Made by a program: the position numbers and the translations under genes
Source of the DNA: Rhodoferax sp.
Lineage (GTDB): Bacteria > Pseudomonadota > Gammaproteobacteria > Burkholderiales > Burkholderiaceae_C
Assembly (NCBI GenBank): GCA_030645355.1
Contig: JAUSNJ010000009.1
Coordinates: 1-34,240, forward strand
DNA length: 34,240 nt
Direction: 5' to 3'
The notes under the pieces: generated by a model
What the model saw: only the letters and a program-made list of their open reading frames with translations
Databases searched by the model: none
Told to the model about the DNA's origin: nothing
Shown: piece after piece, positions 31,238 through 34,240 of the stretch
Layout: every line of letters starts with the position of its first letter
Position numbering within the stretch: the first letter of the stretch is position 1

Positions 31238-33124
31238 TCACGGTGGCGCTTCGGCGGGCTTGAAATGGGCATCGAGCCGACGGGTCGCCAGCACGGAGTC
31301 CAGATGCCGGGACAGCTTGACCATGGGCAGCGTGTTGTCGTGGTTCTCCATCCAGATGACGATTTCGCCGTCTTCACCCTGCGAGAGGTTGAACAGTTCA
31401 CCGTTGATGCGGACCTGCCGGGCGAACGCGTCGGGCTGGGTGGGCACACGTTCGGCGCCAAACGCCTTTACCAGTTCGGCAATCAGCGCCTCACGCAAGG
31501 ATTCCAGGCCCTGTGACAGGCGGTACTCCCGATAGCCCACGCTCTCCCGCAAGCTGCCGCGGTGCGGAAGCCGGTTCGCGCCTGCGCGTGGGACAACCTG
31601 AAACCCACCACCCGCTTGGGCCTCCCAGGCGAAATAGTGGTCGAAGTAAGCCGGGTCCGCGTCGTGCCAGTCTCCGGTGCTGGTGATGGCAAATCCGGTC
31701 GGCACGGTGCGACGTGCATTGTCCGCAATCGTGACCTGCTCGATGCGCATCGCGTTGCTGTTGTCGCTGGCGCGGATGAGGCGCGCAAAGTGCTTCTCGT
31801 CGGGCGATAAAGATAGTGGCCCGATTTTGAGGATTTCATCATCGCTGCGTTCCAGCGGCAATGGCTGCACCGTGCGGGTACGGGTATCGAGCACCGCACG
31901 CGGGAAGAGGTAGAGGCCGGGCACCGCGAGGATGCGTTCATCGACGTAGCCCTGGCGCGCGTGCGCGGGCTCCGGCGGGGCATCGGCCGGGGCCCGGGAC
32001 AGGCGCCGTGCCATCCGGTCGGAGCCGCTGGCACTGACAAACGTGGTGCGCACCCGCTCACCGTCCGGCTGGAGCAGATAGTGGTAAGCCGAACGGAAGT
32101 GGGAGTCGGAATATTCGACCTCGACCACCAGCGCAGGATCCGCGCCGGGCACGGTGGCGACCGCGATGATACGGTCGTAGCGCACGGCCGCGTCGGCGGG
32201 CGGGCCCTCGTTCGGCTTCCACGGGTCCGGGATGTAGTGGTCGGTCGTTCGCCCCTCCACCGTGAGCGGCTTCCCCTTGTAGTGCACTACAAAATCGGCG
32301 TCCGCCGCGTAGTCGCTGGTGATTGCCGCATAGCGGGATTCAGTGAACGCCCGCGCCACCGTACCGATGGTGAACGCGCCCACGGCCTGTGTGCGAATCG
32401 GCTCGTTGCGCTTCACCACCCGAAAACGGTAGCGAATGCCATCAGGGAGTGCGGGCTCGCCCGCACGGGCATGCGGCATCCAGTCGCTCCAGGTGCGCTG
32501 CGCCTGGCCCGGATAGGCGGGCAGCGGCAGCTCAAATCCGTCTTCCTTGTCCCGGGTGCCGGTGTTCACGAACAGCAGGCGCTTGCCCCGGCTGGTAAAG
32601 ATTTCCACCGCGCCCGGCACAATCAGCCTGCCGTTTTCGTGGCGCGCATCGGCCGCCCACAACGGCCCCTGGCGCCCCACCCGAACCGTGCTGCCGCTGG
32701 CGGCAGACAGGCCGATGTAGGGCAGGATATCGCCGCTGGGCAGGGTCGGCGCGTTGGCCTCGGGCCACGACACTTCGACGGCCAGCATCAGGCGCTCCCC
32801 CTCGAACGTGGGCGGCACATCGGCCATCAGGCGCGCCACGGTACCCACCATCGCCAGCAGCGCGACATGCACACCGCCGGCCAGCAGCAAGGCCCGGAGC
32901 TGCGTCCCGCCACCGCCCACGACGACGCGGCTGACGACCACACCGATGACCGCGCCGACCACCAGCGCAGCCAGCGCCTGAAAGGCTACAAAGTAGCCTG
33001 ATCCGCCCTCGCGGGAGGGAATGCGGTACCAGTCGACCGCCTCGGACGCGAGCCATCCGCCCAGTAGAAGGCCCATCGCACCCACCGCAATGCCAACGCC
33101 TATCGATCCAAACCAGGATGCCAT
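31238..33124 (-). CDS. Unrecognised membrane-anchored protein, about 628 residues
   Basis: I do not recognise this family. The protein begins with three hydrophobic segments at roughly residues 6-28 (GVGIAVGAMGLLLGGWLASE), 45-66 (FQALAALVVGAVIGVVVSRV) and 75-97 (LRALLLAGGVHVALLAMVGT). A soluble domain of about 520 residues follows, rich in beta-type sequence, with YPGQAQRTWSDWMPHA and an extended part that could be a propeller-like or WD40-like structure (PGLYLFPRAVLDTRTRTVQP, LSLSPDEKHFARLIRA). No catalytic motif is evident. The start at 33124 is preferred: the open frame extends 28 codons upstream into the preceding gene, but that part is Arg/Val-rich and overlaps it. It lies 11 bp after the gene at 33136-33831. 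Confidence 0.75.
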   Translation of the reverse strand: MASWFGSIGVGIAVGAMGLLLGGWLASEAVDWYRIPSREGGSGYFVAFQALAALVVGAVIGVVVSRVVVGGGGTQLRALLLAGGVHVALLAMVGTVARLMADVPPTFEGERLMLAVEVSWPEANAPTLPSGDILPYIGLSAASGSTVRVGRQGPLWAADARHENGRLIVPGAVEIFTSRGKRLLFVNTGTRDKEDGFELPLPAYPGQAQRTWSDWMPHARAGEPALPDGIRYRFRVVKRNEPIRTQAVGAFTIGTVARAFTESRYAAITSDYAADADFVVHYKGKPLTVEGRTTDHYIPDPWKPNEGPPADAAVRYDRIIAVATVPGADPALVVEVEYSDSHFRSAYHYLLQPDGERVRTTFVSASGSDRMARRLSRAPADAPPEPAHARQGYVDERILAVPGLYLFPRAVLDTRTRTVQPLPLERSDDEILKIGPLSLSPDEKHFARLIRASDNSNAMRIEQVTIADNARRTVPTGFAITSTGDWHDADPAYFDHYFAWEAQAGGGFQVVPRAGANRLPHRGSLRESVGYREYRLSQGLESLREALIAELVKAFGAERVPTQPDAFARQVRINGELFNLSQGEDGEIVIWMENHDNTLPMVKLSRHLDSVLATRRLDAHFKPAEAPP

Positions 33125-33135
33125 GGGACTGCGGC

Positions 33136-33831
33136 TCACGACTGCTGCCAGACAAACCCGGCAGACACGGCCAACTGCGCGTCGCCGTCCACGCCCAGTG
33201 TTTGGCACAGCGCCAGAAAGGCTTTGCGACGGGCTGCGGCATCGTCGGTGTTGAAGGCAAGGTACAGCGGTCGAAGGGACCAGTCATACCGCGAATCGAC
33301 CACGCCATGGATGGCGGCCAGCGTGGCAGCGCAGTGGTAGGCCATCTCTCCACTCGCGCCCAGCAACCGGGCGAACAGTGCCTGCACCACGACCGGCGGA
33401 TGGAACGTCATCACCCGATCCAGCGTCTCGGTTTGGCCGGCAAAGGGTTGCGCCTCGACCAGTGCGCGCAGGATGACATCGGTGCGCGTGCCGTCATCCA
33501 CCAGTCGCGGCGCGTAAGACAGGACAGCCAGGCTCACCTCGATGGCGTGCGCATGCACCGCAGCGCGCAGTGTTTCACGAGCGGTGGGCGTGTCGAGAGC
33601 GGCCAGCGCCTCCACATCGCGCCAGCCGGCGGGTGGCGTCATCCGGTCCTCCATGCTGCGCTGGTTCTGGGGTGACAGGCACTTCAATGCCTCCAGGTCG
33701 TAGCCTGTGCCTTCCTTCCAGCGTTCAAAGTTCATCTGCATGCTGTCGGCGAAGCGGCGCAGCAGCTCATCCTCGAACGCGGGCGGGTTGGGCTCAATCG
33801 GTAGGGGCTGCATGGGCGGAGTCCAGTTCAT
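33136..33831 (-). CDS. Unrecognised protein, 231 residues
   Basis: No known family is evident. The sequence is mostly helical, with repeats of hydrophobic helices that look like HEAT/ARM-type pairs (about residues 75-215: ETLRAAVHAHAIEVSLAVLS, VVVQALFARLLGASGEMAYH, AARRKAFLALCQTLGVDGDA). No signal peptide and no membrane segment are seen, so it is probably cytoplasmic. Its gene precedes the unrecognised membrane protein by 11 bp and follows the DHFR-domain gene by 15 bp, all on the minus strand. It may be a soluble partner of the membrane protein. Confidence 0.7.
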   Translation of the reverse strand: MNWTPPMQPLPIEPNPPAFEDELLRRFADSMQMNFERWKEGTGYDLEALKCLSPQNQRSMEDRMTPPAGWRDVEALAALDTPTARETLRAAVHAHAIEVSLAVLSYAPRLVDDGTRTDVILRALVEAQPFAGQTETLDRVMTFHPPVVVQALFARLLGASGEMAYHCAATLAAIHGVVDSRYDWSLRPLYLAFNTDDAAARRKAFLALCQTLGVDGDAQLAVSAGFVWQQS

Positions 33832-33846
33832 CAGGCGCCACCCGGA

Positions 33847-34240
33847 TCACTGCCGGGTAACAACCACGTGGGTGGCCAGCGGCGAGCTCTCACACCGGGT
33901 GCAGGCGTAGCCCAGGGCAGGAAGGTTGACTCCTTCAAAGAGTCTCTCCCCAGCGCCCAGCAGGACCGGCGCTATAGCGATGTGCATCTCGTCGATCAGG
34001 CGCTCGCGAAGGTACTGTTGGATGACGTTGACACCGCCACCAACCCGCACATCCTTGCCTTGGGCCGCTTCGCGCGCTTGCGCCAGGGCGGCGGCAATGC
34101 CATCGGTCACGAAGTGGAAGGTCGTTCCGCCTTCCATGACCTGGGTTGCGCGGGCATGGTGGGTCAGCACGAACACGGGATCGTGATAGACAGGATTCTC
34201 GCCCCACCAACCCCGCCAGCTCTCATCGGGCCAGGGTCCG
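33847..34240 (-). CDS. Dihydrofolate reductase / RibD C-domain protein, 5' end outside window
   Basis: The minus-strand frame is open to the window edge and reads ESWRGWWGENPVYHDPVFVL, then THHARATQVMEGGTTFHFVT, then GKDVRVGGGVNVIQQYLRER, LIDEMHIAIAPVLLGAGERL. This is the RibD C-terminal/DHFR-like fold: the GGG motif binds NADPH, and the D-E-x-H-I-x-x-x-P-V-L-L-G-x-G block is typical. Stand-alone members are annotated as dihydrofolate reductase family proteins of unknown substrate. A GTG at 34176 could look like a start, but conserved sequence (W-x-GENPVYHDP) continues upstream, so the gene is cut by the window. Confidence 0.88.
   Translation of the reverse strand, partial: GPWPDESWRGWWGENPVYHDPVFVLTHHARATQVMEGGTTFHFVTDGIAAALAQAREAAQGKDVRVGGGVNVIQQYLRERLIDEMHIAIAPVLLGAGERLFEGVNLPALGYACTRCESSPLATHVVVTRQ

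Noticed and set aside
34174..34176. GTG at 34176 as start of the DHFR-domain gene
   Set aside because: The frame stays open and family-like (W-x-GENPVYHDP) up to the window end, so the gene is truncated rather than short.

Overview
The window looks like a chromosomal segment of a GC-rich betaproteobacterium, most likely of the family Comamonadaceae (Rhodoferax or Polaromonas type). This rests on the gene families, the gene order and a family-style dispersed intergenic repeat. No database search was possible, so the assignment is an inference. No tRNA, rRNA, CRISPR array, transposase or integrase was recognised.

Layout. (1) Positions 1-819 hold the C-terminal half of soxB (thiosulfohydrolase of the Sox sulfur-oxidation system), cut by the window edge. 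(2) Positions 820-1197 are a gene-poor gap. (3) Positions 1198-24183 hold a cluster of about 23 kb, all on the minus strand. In transcription order it runs: paaX, an iclR-type regulator, a promoter region with a palindrome, a short leader ORF, livH, livM, livG, a hemerythrin-livF fusion, an MBL-fold protein, an MhpA-like flavin monooxygenase, a DUF2783-like small protein, paaG, paaH, paaI, paaK, paaJ, a LivK-type binding protein, an enoyl-CoA hydratase, paaA, paaB, paaC, paaD, paaE, paaZ and paaY. (4) At 24320-24423 lies a second, truncated copy of the 3' end of soxB. The paa cluster is thus bracketed by an imperfect direct repeat of about 95 bp. (5) Positions 24509-29255 (plus strand) hold an M13 metallopeptidase, then a tightly packed MFS transporter, YceI-like lipoprotein and chloramphenicol-acetyltransferase-like protein. 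(6) Positions 29323-34240 (minus strand) hold moeA, mobA, two unrecognised genes and a truncated DHFR/RibD-C-domain gene.

How the genes work together. PaaK activates phenylacetate to its CoA thioester. PaaABC(E) epoxidises the ring using O2, and PaaD helps mature the metal centres. PaaG isomerises the epoxide to an oxepin, and PaaZ opens and oxidises it. PaaJ, an enoyl-CoA hydratase (PaaF slot) and PaaH complete the beta-oxidation to acetyl-CoA and succinyl-CoA. PaaI and PaaY are thioesterases that release trapped CoA. A five-part branched-chain-amino-acid-type ABC transporter in the same gene string probably imports the aromatic acid or a relative of it. PaaX and the IclR protein are the likely regulators. 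The flavin monooxygenase, MBL protein and DUF2783 protein do not belong to the textbook paa pathway and may form a peripheral branch.

The most interesting points are the soxB 3' duplication flanking the whole paa cluster, the fusion of an oxygen-binding-type hemerythrin domain to the LivF ATPase, the altered metal site of the MBL protein, a palindrome over the operon promoter, a leader ORF ending in TGATG at livH, and a three-copy 45-nt intergenic repeat.
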